Source: Bin75 sp965200435 | GTDB lineage: Bacteria > Nitrospirota > Nitrospiria > Nitrospirales > UBA8639 | Direction of reading: 5' to 3' | Assembly: GCA_965200435.1 (NCBI GenBank) | Contig: OZ241337.1 | Location: forward strand, 1,736,001-1,800,000 | Length of the DNA: 64,000 nt | Shown here: piece after piece, positions 1 through 7,666 of the stretch | How positions within the stretch are numbered: the stretch's first letter is position 1 | Layout of the letters: every line of letters begins with the position of its first letter | The notes under the pieces: generated by a model | What the model saw: the letters and a program-made list of their open reading frames with translations, nothing else | What the model was told of the DNA's origin: nothing | The model's database searches: none | Program-made: the position numbers and the translations under genes

Positions 1-1689
1 GAGTGAGCGCGAAAAATCGATGACGCGGGGAATGCCGATCTGTTCGAGCAAACGGACCGTTGCCGCGTTTCTGGAGTGGCGTAAGGCTTCCCGCAGGGTA
101 ATGGGACCGAAAAAGCGTTTTTCATAGTTTTCCGGTTTCCAGGTTTTTCCGGGATCTTTTTCCTCGTACACCACGGGCGCATCCAGAATGAGCGTGGCTG
201 GCGTCAGCCCTTGGTCGATGGCTGTGGCATAAATGATCGGTTTGAACGCGGACCCGGGTTGCCGGAAAGCCAATAAGGCACGATTGAACTGACTCCGTTC
301 GAAAGTGTACCCACCGACCATCGCTCGAACCGCACCGGTTCGGGGATCGATCGCAATCAGCGCTCCTTCGACCAGAGGAGTCTGATCCAATCGGAACCGG
401 ATCGTGTCGTTGCGGGTCGATAGCAACGAGACTTCAATCACGTCTCCCGGTTCGACCAATTGCCGGGCCGAGACAACGCGAGTCACCTCCGCTTCGGTAA
501 CGGACGCGTCTTCGGAGAGCCGGCGCTCAGCCCACAGCATATCCGATAAGGTGATGGTGCCGACCAGATCCTGTGCCAGAACCGTCACTTCCTCTTCAGA
601 GACGTTCAGGACAAGGCCTTCCACGATTTCTCCAAACGCCGGGAAGGTCGTGGGTGGATCTTCGGGCAGTGTGTCCGGCAGCTCCTCCTGACGGAGCGGC
701 CCGCGCCAGCCCTGTCGTTTATCGAGTTCGCGCAGCCCCTTCCTGAGGGCTTCCTCGGCCAGGTGTTGAATCTGAATGTTCAAGGTTGTGGACACTTGCA
801 ATCCGCCTTTATACGCCATGGCCTCCCCGTATTCGTTGACCAAGTGTTGGCGAACGTCTTCAAGAAAATACGGAGCTATGCGTTCAAAGGCTTGACGGGT
901 AAAGGCCAGTGGGGTCTCGCTCGCTTCCCGGGCGAGGGGCTTCGTCAGAAAGCCGGCTTGCACCATCCGTCCCAACACGTGTTCTTGGCGTTTCTTTGCG
1001 AGGTCGTAGTTTTTGTAGGGGGAATAGGTATTGGGGGCCTTCAGCAGCCCGGCGAGAAAAGCCGACTCGGGCAACTGCAATTCGGATAACGCTTTACCGA
1101 AATACGTTAAGGACGCGGTGCCCACCCCATAGGCCCCATGGCCGAAGTAGATTTGATTGAGGTACATCTCGAGAATTTGTTCTTTCGTCAGAATCACTTC
1201 CATTTTCATGGCAAGAAAGAGTTCCCGTATTTTACGCTGAAAGGTCCGCTCAGGGGTTAAGAACAGGGATCTCGCCAGTTGCTGGGTGATCGTACTGGCG
1301 CCTTCAACTTTTCCCCCACGCTTGAAATTCGTCCATGCGGCTCGAAGGATACCCCAGACGTCCAACCCCGGGTGCTCATAAAACCGGGCATCTTCAACCG
1401 CAATGACGGCATCGATCAAATGCTGGGGAATTGCACGGAGAGGGGTCAGAATTCTGCGTTCCACGTAGAATTGTCCTATGACCTGGCGGTTATCCGCTTC
1501 CACTTTTGTAATCAGACTCGGCTGATAATCCCGGAGCCCGCCGAGTGACGGAAGTCCGGTTGTGATGTGCCACGCCACCGCCGCCGTTCCTCCGACCGCC
1601 AGGCCGCTGACAATCAGGACTGGCCACAAGAGGTGTTTGGTCAGAGCGTGGCGGGGCCAAACAGAGAGACGAGACAGCAACTGGCGCAT
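1..1689 (-). CDS. mrcA: Class A penicillin-binding protein 1A, 3' end outside window
   Basis: Bifunctional peptidoglycan synthase anchored in the inner membrane: an N-terminal GT51 glycosyltransferase polymerises lipid II and a C-terminal transpeptidase cross-links the strands. The visible 563 residues begin with a basic stretch and one membrane segment (about residues 20-42). The GT51 motifs follow: EDARFYEHPG (99-108), GASTITQQLAR, KIRELFLAMKME and EMYLNQIYFGHGAYG. An OB-like insert comes next, then the start of the transpeptidase domain with RQPGSAFKP, whose catalytic serine is near residue 480. The frame runs off base 1, so the KTG box and C-terminus are missing. The ATG at 1689 is chosen because it precedes the basic/membrane leader; no strong ribosome site is seen. 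Confidence 0.93.
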   Translation of the reverse strand, partial: MRQLLSRLSVWPRHALTKHLLWPVLIVSGLAVGGTAAVAWHITTGLPSLGGLRDYQPSLITKVEADNRQVIGQFYVERRILTPLRAIPQHLIDAVIAVEDARFYEHPGLDVWGILRAAWTNFKRGGKVEGASTITQQLARSLFLTPERTFQRKIRELFLAMKMEVILTKEQILEMYLNQIYFGHGAYGVGTASLTYFGKALSELQLPESAFLAGLLKAPNTYSPYKNYDLAKKRQEHVLGRMVQAGFLTKPLAREASETPLAFTRQAFERIAPYFLEDVRQHLVNEYGEAMAYKGGLQVSTTLNIQIQHLAEEALRKGLRELDKRQGWRGPLRQEELPDTLPEDPPTTFPAFGEIVEGLVLNVSEEEVTVLAQDLVGTITLSDMLWAERRLSEDASVTEAEVTRVVSARQLVEPGDVIEVSLLSTRNDTIRFRLDQTPLVEGALIAIDPRTGAVRAMVGGYTFERSQFNRALLAFRQPGSAFKPIIYATAIDQGLTPATLILDAPVVYEEKDPGKTWKPENYEKRFFGPITLREALRHSRNAATVRLLEQIGIPRVIDFSRSL

Positions 1690-1898
1690 AGTCAGGGGAA
1701 GGTCATCTAGTGGATAGGGCTTATAGAAATGACGATACCCTTGGTTGATGCAAAAGACAAGCTTCTCACGACCAATTTTCTGATCGATGTTTCACCGGTA
1801 TCTGTTTTTGGGGTGAGCAGGGAACGTTTTTCGCTTGTGGTGCCTCGGCGTTTTGTGGGAATGATGTCGCTAACTGGGCAGGCCTGTCTGTGCGCCTT

Positions 1899-1926
1899 GT
1901 CGGGTGACGCCTGCGGCTCACCCGAC
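1899..1926. repeat. REP-like palindrome copy 1
   Basis: Imperfect inverted repeat of the form GTCGGGTGACG...CACCCGAC that can fold into a hairpin. It matches 46747-46774 almost base for base and is related to copies at 2003, 34332, 42566, 51302 and 63368. Confidence 0.7.
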
Positions 1927-2002
1927 CTCCAACACAGCCCGGCCCCGTCCCCCTGATAAGGGGGGATTGAGGGGGTTGGGGGCGCTCAGGTAAGGCGGGC
2001 AG

Positions 2003-2028
2003 GTCGGATGCGCGTTGCGTCATCCGAC
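2003..2028. repeat. REP-like palindrome copy 2
   Basis: Inverted repeat GTCGGATG...CATCCGAC with a GC-rich centre, of the same type as the copies at 34332-34357 and 42566-42591. Confidence 0.7.
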
Positions 2029-2110
2029 ATGAGGGGGACCCGTGGTCGGGGGCCAGTCAGGCAATGAAGACCTTGGTCAAGTTACATACATCATCCGCCG
2101 TTTTGTCCGG

Positions 2111-2140
2111 TTGACAAACTTGAAAAGGACATGCTACGAA
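2111..2140 (+). promoter_or_regulatory. Sigma-70-like promoter of the peroxiredoxin gene
   Basis: TTGACA at 2111-2116 is followed, after an 18-bp spacer, by TACGAA at 2135-2140. It lies about 80 bases before the ATG of the peroxiredoxin, whose ribosome site AAGGAGG is at about 2205-2211. The -35 box is perfect and the -10 box is weak. Confidence 0.5.
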
Positions 2141-2218
2141 AAATGTCCTGCAAGCGAAACGGTTTTTCGTTCCACCGATTTCCATCATACCTAACGAATT
2201 CAAGAAGGAGGCTGTTTT

Positions 2219-2689
2219 ATGTCTGATGTCGCTTCAGAAATAAAAGTGGGTGATGTTGCCCCCGATTTCACCCTGAAGAATCAGGATGGAAACGAAGTCA
2301 CGTTAAGTAGCTTCCATGGCCAAAAGAACGTGGTTTTGGCCTTTTACCCCCTGGATTGGAGTCCGGTCTGTACGAATGAAAATAAATGTTTGACGGACGA
2401 TTTCCCGAACTTTTCGGATGCCAATGCCGAATTACTTGGTATCAGCACGGACAGTTTTTTTTCTCACAAAGCCTGGGCCGACTCGCTCGACCTGAAACAT
2501 ACTTTGTTGGCTGATATTCATCGTACGGTCTGCAAGGCCTATGGCTTGTATTTCCCGGATCTCAATTGTTCCAAACGAGCTACGGTGATTGTGGATAAGG
2601 CCGGCAAGGTGGCCTACGTTAAAGTGCAAGAAATCAAAACGGCTCGGGATGACAGCGAAATTCTGGAGGCCTTGAAAGCGCTGAACTGA
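2219..2689 (+). CDS. Peroxiredoxin of the AhpC/TSA superfamily
   Basis: Thiol peroxidase of 156 residues, expected to reduce H2O2 or organic hydroperoxides in the cytoplasm. The active-site segment is FYPLDWSPVCTNE, with Cys51 as the probable peroxidatic cysteine. A serine replaces the usual Thr of the PxxxTxxC motif. Further cysteines are at 57, 105 and 117, and Arg120 fits the conserved arginine. The resolving cysteine cannot be assigned by eye. A strong AAGGAGG ribosome site precedes the ATG. A hairpin plus T-run follows, and then a CxxC thioredoxin-like gene that may be its reductant. It could be classed as AhpE- or BCP-like; the exact subclass is uncertain. Confidence 0.9.
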   Translation: MSDVASEIKVGDVAPDFTLKNQDGNEVTLSSFHGQKNVVLAFYPLDWSPVCTNENKCLTDDFPNFSDANAELLGISTDSFFSHKAWADSLDLKHTLLADIHRTVCKAYGLYFPDLNCSKRATVIVDKAGKVAYVKVQEIKTARDDSEILEALKALN

Positions 2690-2710
2690 TGACAGCGTCG
2701 AGACGCGTTG

Positions 2711-2749
2711 AAGGGGGATTCTACGACCAGGGGATCCCCCTTGATTTTT
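2711..2749 (+). terminator. Intrinsic terminator/attenuator after the peroxiredoxin
   Basis: A perfect 9-bp stem (AAGGGGGAT at 2711-2719 pairing with ATCCCCCTT at 2734-2742) is followed by GATTTTT. It separates the peroxiredoxin from the thioredoxin-like gene and would lower downstream expression. Confidence 0.75.
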
Positions 2750-2769
2750 CATAAACGGGAAGGAATCGG

Positions 2770-3105
2770 ATGACCGGAACTGTCGAAAACGTCACTGACG
2801 AAAATTACGAAGAATTAACAGGGGGAGAGGCTACCGTGGTTGCCTACGGCATTGCGACCTGCGAACCCTGTGTGGCCTATGATCCCATTTTGGAAGAGGT
2901 TGCTCGGAAGCTTCCCACCGTTCGCATTGGCAAGGCCAAGATGCACGTGCCGGGCCGGTGCCGACAAATCAAAAAACAACACCAGTTTGACACGTACCCC
3001 ACCACGCATCTTTACTCTCGCGGGAATTTGTTGCTGACCCGTGAAGGCAAAGTCGAGGAAGACGAACTGATTGCGCTCATTCAGCAATATCTGCTCCATT
3101 CCTGA
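2770..3105 (+). CDS. Thioredoxin-like protein with CEPC active site
   Basis: A 111-residue single-domain protein with a thioredoxin-type redox site (IATCEPCVAYDP, cysteines near 31 and 34) and a TYPTTHLY segment that fits the cis-proline loop. No signal peptide is present, so it is probably cytoplasmic. It starts 80 bases after the peroxiredoxin, behind a terminator-like hairpin, and may be its electron donor; this is inferred from position. The ribosome site GGGAAGGA precedes the ATG. The Cys-Glu-Pro-Cys dipeptide differs from the CGPC of classical thioredoxin, so the redox potential may differ. Confidence 0.8.
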   Translation: MTGTVENVTDENYEELTGGEATVVAYGIATCEPCVAYDPILEEVARKLPTVRIGKAKMHVPGRCRQIKKQHQFDTYPTTHLYSRGNLLLTREGKVEEDELIALIQQYLLHS

Positions 3106-3234
3106 CCCCCAAGCCATCCCCTGAAACAGGACCGCCCCTATTTCCTTTTCTCCGGCTTTTTCCTCTGTTCTCCCCCTCCTCGACATGGCCGTCTTCGGCT
3201 CTCGTCCACCGAGAGCGTCGCGGTTTTTCTTCTC

Positions 3235-3365
3235 CAAAGATAGGGTCAGGTCTTTGATTTATGAAGGCTGCGGACCTACACAGGCCCTGGATTCCCGATT
3301 AGTGAAAACTGTCAACAAATGACGGAACATGGATATCATAAATCAAAGACCTGACCCTATCTTTG
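3235..3365. repeat. 30-bp perfect inverted repeat pair (REP/MITE-like)
   Basis: The arms at 3235-3264 and 3336-3365 are exact reverse complements, separated by 71 bases. The arms contain GGGTCAGGTCTTTG. The loop includes a copy of the GTCAACAAATGACGGAACA intergenic repeat at 3311-3330. A partial third copy of the arm end follows at 3366-3392. This is the main content of the 378-base gap between the thioredoxin-like gene and fic; no gene is seen there. Confidence 0.8.
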
Positions 3366-3483
3366 TGTGACCCTATCTTTGCCTCTATCTTTTTCGTATC
3401 AGCGATTTGGTGTAAATTTTCTTCAACCATAGGACGTCGGGTTCTTATCGACAGGACGGGGTCTTGAGATTGGAGATCATCTA

Positions 3484-4655
3484 TTACACTTCAGACTTGG
3501 TGTCGTGGAACAAATCAACGTAGCTCTGATACATGAACCGCCTGTTGCGAGCCTGACCGGTATACTCGCGGAGGATACTGCTTTCGACCATTCGGGCGAC
3601 TAGCCCATTAGCTGCAACGTAGGTGGTTCCGATCAAATTCTGCACGTTATTGACTGAAATGATGGGTTGTCTGTAGAGATGTTCCAACACGCGATGCCCG
3701 TTGCTGGCGGCGCGGCCGAACTTTTCGGTGACCATATGACGATGCTCTTCGCGCAGGGTGAGGATTTGACGAGCGGTGTCGGTTGCTTGTCCGCTCACTT
3801 CTATAATGCCACGTAGAAAAAAACGAGCCATTGTTCCCACTCCCCGGCATCACGCACCGATTGCAATTTCTCATAATATTGTTGGTGGTGCCGCTTGAAG
3901 AACCAGGACAGGTAGAGGACCGGCTTTTGCAATATCTTTCGCTCACAGAGCAAGAGGGTGATGAGCAACCGTCCGACGCGGCTATTGCCATCCAGAAACG
4001 GATGAATTGTCTCGAACTGGGCGTGAACCAGCCCGATCTTGATCAACAATGGCAGCATGGTGTCAGTGTGGAGAAAGGTTTCCAGCTCGGCCAGCTTCTG
4101 AGGGATTTCATAATGCGGTGGCGGGATGAAGGTGGCATCGGTCAAAGTACAGCCGGCAGGGCCGATCCAGTTCTGGCTGGTTCGCAGCTTGCCTGGTGAG
4201 AGACGAGAACCGCGCACGCCCTGCAGGAGCGCTTCGTGAATTTCTCGGATCAGCCGAGTCGAGACCGGAAGTTCATCGAGGCGTTCGAGGCCCCGGTTCA
4301 TGGCATTGACGTAGTTCAGCACTTCATCGACATCCTTAGGTTGATTCAGAGAGAAGATTTTAGCCTCGGCCGCCAGCAGGTCCTGCAACGAGCTTTGAGT
4401 CCCTTCAATTTGACTGGATAGTACCGCTTCCTTGCGGATGTACATGAATACGAAGAGGTCGGGGTTGGGTAGTGTTTGGATAGAGCCGTCGAGACGACCC
4501 AGGGCACGATCGGCCTGGGAGAGTAACACTTGTAACTCTCCGGTGACCCGAATGGGCGGGCTAGGCGGCAATGGCGCTGGAATGAAGGCTCGGTACCCAT
4601 TCGCTTGGGTAACGTATCGCCCTGCTCTGGATGATACTGTGGAATGACTTCCCAT
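3484..4655 (-). pseudogene. Fic family protein, frameshifted in a 7-base homopolymer
   Basis: Fic proteins transfer AMP or related groups to target proteins. The first frame (4655 to 3801) carries an N-terminal inhibitory-type motif SSQIEGT, a helical domain and the Fic core HPFLDGNSRVGRLL. A serine stands at the usual G/K position of the HxFx(D/E)GN(G/K)RxxR motif. That frame breaks after EWEQWLVFF. The expected continuation (LRGIIEVSGQA, then a C-terminal winged-helix-like region) is in another frame down to 3484. Adding one base to the A-run at 3817-3823 (T-run on the coding strand) restores a single protein of about 390 residues. It may be a real mutation, slippage or a sequence error. 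The upstream region is very AT-rich with a palindrome at 4689-4721. Confidence 0.85.
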
Positions 4656-4688
4656 GGTAAATTTTGCTTTATCTATGATCGATTGGAT

Positions 4689-4721
4689 GATTTATAGTAA
4701 ATTTTGCATTTACTGTAAATC
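4689..4721. promoter_or_regulatory. Candidate operator upstream of fic
   Basis: Near-perfect palindrome: GATTTATAGTAAAT at 4689-4702 and ATTTACTGTAAATC at 4708-4721 (13 of 14 positions pair, 5-base spacer). It lies 34-66 bases before the fic start codon, in an AT-rich tract (4656-4780) unlike the surrounding DNA. A further GTAAATTTTGC copy lies nearer the start (about 4659-4669). It may bind the C-terminal winged-helix-like part of the Fic protein or another repressor; this is inference. Confidence 0.45.
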
Positions 4722-4847
4722 ATAATAATATAATTATTAAATTTTAAATTTAATATAAAACGGTTTTTCTACATTATCAAAGGCAGCTTGTAATATACGA
4801 GACGTCCACACTTGACTCATCCTCGAGAGGAGAAAAGGAATACTGAG

Positions 4848-5750
4848 ATGATACGTGTTTTGTGCCGGATGCCGATGTTTCTGGCTGTCTTTTTTGTCCT
4901 TATCTCGCCGGTTGTTGAGGCAGAGCCACCCGACCTGCTGCTTGCCGAAAAATACCGGGAGGATATCGACCTGTCCGACTACTGGGTAAGTGAAAAACTC
5001 GATGGTGTTCGGGCATTTTGGGACGGCAACCGTCTGATTTCCCGAGGGGGCAACGCGTTTTCAGCACCGTCGTGGTTTACGAATGGGTTCCCGCGGATTG
5101 CGATGGATGGTGAATTGTGGATGGGGCGAGGGAAGTTTGAAGAGACGACCTCCATCGTCACTCGCAGTCTCCCGCACGACGGGTGGCAGCAGGTGCGCTA
5201 CATGGTTTTTGATCTGCCGCAGGCCCCCGGGGTGTTTGACGTGCGCCTGCAAAAGCTGCGAGCCGTCGTTGCGACGTCACCAAGCGAATTTCTTGACATA
5301 GTCGTCCAGGAAAAAATCATCGACCACAAGGCACTGCTGAACAAGCTGGACGACATCGTGCAGATTAGCGGTGAAGGGCTGATGTTACACCGAGGCGACT
5401 CGCGCTATCGCGGCGGGCGCGGCATGGATTTATTGAAACTGAAACGGTTCGATGACGCGGAAGGAATCGTCGTCGCCCACAATCCCGGCAAGGGAAAATT
5501 TGCTGGGATGATGGGCAGCCTGACCGTACGAACGGCGGATGGCAAAACCGTGAAAATCGGCAGTGGATTTTCCAACGACGAGCGCAAAACCCCACCACCA
5601 ATCGGCGCGACCATTACCTTTAAACACCAGGGCTTCACCGGCACGGGCAAACCCCGCTTCCCCGTCTTCTGGAGAATCCGCCATGACGAACCCGGGGAAA
5701 AAGAGAAAAGACAGAAGGAAGCAAAAGGGGCGGCGACTTACCCCGAATAA
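4848..5750 (+). CDS. ligE: Exported ATP-dependent DNA ligase, LigE type
   Basis: A minimal ATP-dependent DNA ligase of 300 residues with an N-terminal signal peptide (hydrophobic stretch ending VVEA before EPPD), so probably periplasmic. Nucleotidyltransferase motifs are visible: motif I SEKLDGVRAFW with the adenylated lysine, motif III DGELW, motif IV EGLMLH, and motif V LLKLKRFDDAEG. An OB domain follows (HNPGKGKFAGMMGSL to TFKHQGFTGTGKPRFPVFWRIR). LigE-like enzymes are linked to repair of incoming DNA in competent bacteria; that role is inferred here. The start at 4848 is chosen for the GAGGAGAAAAGG ribosome site and the signal peptide. The 3' end overlaps the convergent PTPS gene by 13 bases. 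Confidence 0.88.
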   Translation: MIRVLCRMPMFLAVFFVLISPVVEAEPPDLLLAEKYREDIDLSDYWVSEKLDGVRAFWDGNRLISRGGNAFSAPSWFTNGFPRIAMDGELWMGRGKFEETTSIVTRSLPHDGWQQVRYMVFDLPQAPGVFDVRLQKLRAVVATSPSEFLDIVVQEKIIDHKALLNKLDDIVQISGEGLMLHRGDSRYRGGRGMDLLKLKRFDDAEGIVVAHNPGKGKFAGMMGSLTVRTADGKTVKIGSGFSNDERKTPPPIGATITFKHQGFTGTGKPRFPVFWRIRHDEPGEKEKRQKEAKGAATYPE

Positions 5751-6523
5751 TCCAAGATCAGACCGTGCTGATCTTGGAGCCGGAGTCGTGCGAGTCGTGC
5801 ATCGGCAATGTCGCGCAATTGGGACCAGAGGACTTTGGCCAAAGTGGATAACGTGACCGGCCGGCAAGACAATTGCAGGTGTTGAGACACGTTGGTACCC
5901 TTCAACTCGTTGAGAATCTGCTTCTGAATCCGCTCGTCCAACGCCGTGATATCTGCGACGCGACCCGTGATGGGGTCAATCGGACCTTGAAGCGTGACCT
6001 CCAGGGAAAGCGGCCACGTTTCCACGAGAGAAGTATCGGCGTTTCGTCTTACCGTCAGGGGATACCGGCGAGTCAGCAGGGCTTCGGTCGGTTCCGCGTC
6101 GTCCTGTGATGCCTGGTCATTTGGCGAATGGAGTTCGGCCCACAGGTTTTCTCCTTCGCAAAGCCGTATCGATTCGATGTCCCGGGTTTCGGGACGAATC
6201 CGGAATTTCCTCCACAGTACCAGGGCAAGGTTTTCAGTGGTGGGCACGAGCCGTTCAAAGTAGGGCATATCGAAATTGAGGTGTTTGTGATCGAACTCTT
6301 CGAGTACATCCGTCACGATATGTTTCAAGTTATACAGATTGATAATCATGCCCGTGACGGGATCGACCCGTCCTGTAAGGGTCACGTCAAGCAGGTAATT
6401 GTGCCCATGTTCCTGAAAACAGGGGCCAAAGACGCGCCTGTTGCGTTCATCGTCCCACTCCGCGTTGAAATGCCGGCGGGAAGCGGAAAATTCTATGCGT
6501 TTCGTGAGAGTCGATCGCGTCAT
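5738..6523 (-). CDS. Tandem 6-pyruvoyl-tetrahydropterin synthase/QueD-like protein
   Basis: A 261-residue protein built of two PTPS (T-fold) domains. The first (about residues 1-130) has the FSASRRHFN zinc-side segment, CFQEHGHNYLLDV with the QueD-style CxxxHGH pattern, DPVTGMIINLYNLK, and FDHKHLN followed by PTTENLALVLW. It could act as 6-carboxytetrahydropterin synthase (queuosine/deazaguanine route) or in another pterin step. The second half repeats the fold pattern (EVTLQGPIDPITGRVADI...) but lacks the HGH and Cys motifs, so it is probably structural. The start at 6523 is chosen because the PTPS fold begins there; a longer frame would run back into the erpA gene. It follows erpA behind a terminator. 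Confidence 0.82.
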   Translation of the reverse strand: MTRSTLTKRIEFSASRRHFNAEWDDERNRRVFGPCFQEHGHNYLLDVTLTGRVDPVTGMIINLYNLKHIVTDVLEEFDHKHLNFDMPYFERLVPTTENLALVLWRKFRIRPETRDIESIRLCEGENLWAELHSPNDQASQDDAEPTEALLTRRYPLTVRRNADTSLVETWPLSLEVTLQGPIDPITGRVADITALDERIQKQILNELKGTNVSQHLQLSCRPVTLSTLAKVLWSQLRDIADARLARLRLQDQHGLILDYSG

Positions 6524-6551
6524 GCTCGATGATGGGAAACCGGTTTTGAAG

Positions 6552-6600
6552 AAAAAGGCCAGGAGTTCCACCTGAGCAAGAGGCAAGAACCCTGGCCTTT
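6552..6600 (-). terminator. Intrinsic terminator after erpA
   Basis: A 10-bp stem (AAAGGCCAGG at 6554-6563 and CCTGGCCTTT at 6591-6600) is followed on the minus strand by a T-run (A-run 6552-6556). It is positioned to end the erpA transcript before the PTPS gene. Confidence 0.7.
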
Positions 6601-6620
6601 TGATGTTGAATTCGCTGGAA

Positions 6621-6944
6621 TCAAACGCTAAAGGAACTGCCGCAACCGCAGGTGCTTTTCGCTTGCGGGTTCTTGATGGCAAACCCGGAGCCTTGGAGGC
6701 TGTCGACGTAATCAACTTCCGCACCGTTCAGCATGGGGGCGCTTTGCGAATCCACGATGACTTTCACGTTGCCTTTTTCAATCACCGTATCGTCGTCGTC
6801 CATTTTGGATTCGAAGGACATCCCATATTGATAGCCGCTGCAACCACCGCCTTTGACGTAAATCCGTAGTCCGATGACGTCCTCTTCTTCATCGTGGATC
6901 AACTCTTTGATTTTTTCTTCGGCAATTGGGGTGATCGTAACCAT
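6621..6944 (-). CDS. erpA: A-type iron-sulfur carrier ErpA
   Basis: A 107-residue A-type Fe-S carrier that accepts clusters from the scaffold and delivers them to apoproteins. The three ligand cysteines are present in GGGCSGYQYG and in STCGCGSSFSV at the C-terminus. The ending closely resembles E. coli ErpA. The ribosome site CGGAGGG precedes the ATG, and a consensus-like promoter lies at 7024-7052. Clients in this window include aconitase, the Frd/Sdh Fe-S subunit and the Fe-S oxidoreductase at 7663. Confidence 0.93.
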   Translation of the reverse strand: MVTITPIAEEKIKELIHDEEEDVIGLRIYVKGGGCSGYQYGMSFESKMDDDDTVIEKGNVKVIVDSQSAPMLNGAEVDYVDSLQGSGFAIKNPQAKSTCGCGSSFSV

Positions 6945-7023
6945 AAAGCCCTCCGCTCAAATATGAGATGAATCGTGTTTCCCGGATTCTCGACAATCCA
7001 GAACGGTTTCTTCTTGAAGTTTA

Positions 7024-7052
7024 ATAATAACCACGACCCCGGTGGTTGTCAA
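7024..7052 (-). promoter_or_regulatory. Sigma-70-like promoter of erpA
   Basis: On the minus strand TTGACA (7052-7047), a 17-bp spacer, and TATTAT (7029-7024). This is close to the ideal housekeeping promoter. It predicts a leader of roughly 70-75 bases before the erpA ATG at 6944. Confidence 0.7.
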
Positions 7053-7081
7053 TTTGTGTCGAAGGAAAAATCCGACAACCG

Positions 7082-7666
7082 TCAGGCGTGCAGGTCTTTC
7101 AGCCACTCTTCCCGCATGGCAGAGGGGACTTTCGCCTCTGTCCTATAGTTCTCATGGGCAATCCGGATGCCGGCGTGCGCTCCATCCTCGCCAAGCGCGT
7201 TCACGAAGGACGAAGGAACCGGGAACCGGACAAAATGAACCGCGCTGATTTTGTCTTCCTTGCTGTGACCGGTTTCAAAGTCGGCAAACACGGTTTGATC
7301 ACGGATCGTGAGCGCCAGGGTGTCCGACCGGTCGAAATGCCGGAAGGAATCCAGGATCTCCTTGATGCGCTCCTGAGCCGTAATTTCAATCATCACGGTA
7401 GCACTGAGTTCACCCGTTCGGGGAAGCAGGGCATTGTACACGTCCAGCTCATCCTGAACTTTCGACGACTCGAATATGCGTTCGACGCGAATCATTTCCT
7501 GAATCTGAAACAGCAGCGTCCGTCGATTTTCAAAGACCAGCGTGACCAAAGGGCCGACCTCGATCCGGCGTCGTTTTTTGAGAGCGATAATCTCCCGTCG
7601 AAACGTCGCGCGTTGCGCTTCGTAGTCGGCGTGAGAGAGAAGATCGGATGGCGTCAACGGGTTCAT
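7082..7666 (-). CDS. DUF3501 family protein
   Basis: A 194-residue protein of the DUF3501 family, function unknown. Visible features are the N-terminal TPSDLLSHADYEAQR, a basic KKRRRIEVGP, and the conserved VTLVFENRRTLLFQIQEMIRVERI helix. It is the last gene of a rubrerythrin / Fe-S oxidoreductase / DUF3501 set, an association known from other bacteria and suggesting a shared redox role. The start at 7666 is fixed by a 4-base ATGA overlap with the stop of the oxidoreductase, so the two are probably translationally coupled. An in-frame extension upstream to 7891 lies inside the oxidoreductase and is rejected. Confidence 0.88.
   Translation of the reverse strand: MNPLTPSDLLSHADYEAQRATFRREIIALKKRRRIEVGPLVTLVFENRRTLLFQIQEMIRVERIFESSKVQDELDVYNALLPRTGELSATVMIEITAQERIKEILDSFRHFDRSDTLALTIRDQTVFADFETGHSKEDKISAVHFVRFPVPSSFVNALGEDGAHAGIRIAHENYRTEAKVPSAMREEWLKDLHA

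Larger units (their letters stand above)
1690..2110. other. Intergenic region with two REP-like palindromes
   Basis: No convincing gene is seen between the PBP gene and the peroxiredoxin. The minus-strand open frame at 1766-2023 is rich in Pro and Arg, has no family resemblance and runs through repeat DNA. The gap holds two short imperfect palindromes (1899-1926 and 2003-2028) of a family that recurs in other gaps of the window. A stretch around 1866-1930 is closely similar to 46711-46774. Confidence 0.7.

Noticed and set aside
1766..2023. 85-codon minus-strand frame before the peroxiredoxin
   Set aside because: It covers two REP-like palindromes and is shared in part with 46711-46774, so it is repeat DNA.
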